In this document: in pieces, positions 42,434-42,437 of the stretch
How positions within the stretch are numbered: position 1 is the first letter of the stretch
Layout of the letters: each line of letters starts with the position of its first letter
Assembly (NCBI GenBank): GCA_009885745.1
Contig: VFKC01000099.1
Span: forward strand, 1 to 42,437
From: Actinomycetota bacterium
GTDB lineage: Bacteria; Actinomycetota; Actinomycetes; S36-B12; UBA5976
Length of the DNA stretch: 42,437 nt
Reading direction: 5' to 3'
Notes under the pieces: generated by a model
The model's database searches: none
The model's input: the letters and a program-made list of their open reading frames with translations, nothing else
What the model was told of the DNA's origin: nothing
Position numbers and translations under genes: made by a program

Positions 42434-42437
42434 TGAA

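Overview
The window reads as the chromosomal origin region of a small, low-GC actinobacterium. The gene order left of dnaA (cwlM, parB, parA, rsmG, jag, yidC, yidD, rnpA, rpmH) and right of it (dnaN, recF, a DciA-like gene) is the classic actinobacterial oriC order. CrgA, FhaA, FhaB, PstP, RodA, PbpA and PknB, an inositol-1-phosphate synthase, MurJ with a pseudokinase, and DUF5318 and DUF6049 proteins are actinobacterial hallmarks. The AT-rich base composition, short intergenic gaps and compact operons would suit a streamlined freshwater lineage such as acI/Nanopelagicales. That placement is inference; no rRNA or gyrB is present to test it.

Layout. 1-2.6 kb: two leftward membrane proteins without assigned function. 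2.6-10.3 kb: a rightward fhaA-fhaB-pstP-rodA-pbpA-pknB-trpG run, the Ser/Thr kinase and wall-elongation cluster. 10.3-14.3 kb: leftward DUF881, crgA, rhomboid and cyclophilin genes, then the rpsF-ssb-rpsR-rplI operon with a possible autoregulatory leader and a terminator. 14.4-17.5 kb: rightward AP endonuclease, FemAB-like and alanine-racemase-like genes. 17.5-20.2 kb: leftward class A PBP and DUF5318. 20.2-23.4 kb: padR-ino1 behind a repeat-rich operator, a terminator, and an MFS transporter. 23.4-24.9 kb: leftward CCA-adding enzyme. 24.9-32.5 kb: rightward DUF6049, murJ, pseudokinase, trxB, trxA and cwlM. 32.5-37.4 kb: the leftward parB to rpmH block with three perfect parS sites. 37.7-42.4 kb: rightward dnaA, an oriC of about 520 bp, dnaN, recF and dciA-like.

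How it fits together. Two themes dominate: replication and segregation (DnaA, oriC, DnaN, RecF, ParAB/parS, SSB), and peptidoglycan synthesis controlled by PknB. The kinase, its phosphatase, two FHA proteins, a catalytically degenerate kinase-like protein next to MurJ and a zinc-ligand-less CwlM all lie within 30 kb. This matches the known mycobacterial scheme in which PknB phosphorylation controls MurJ (through FhaA) and MurA (through CwlM).

I see no rRNA, tRNA, CRISPR array, insertion sequence, prophage or toxin-antitoxin genes. The most notable non-coding signals are a 16-bp perfect hairpin just upstream of dnaN, a Shine-Dalgarno-pairing leader on rpsF, a three-copy PadR-type operator, parS sites embedded in coding starts, and a recurring TAnnnT hexamer exactly six bases before start codons that implies leaderless transcripts.
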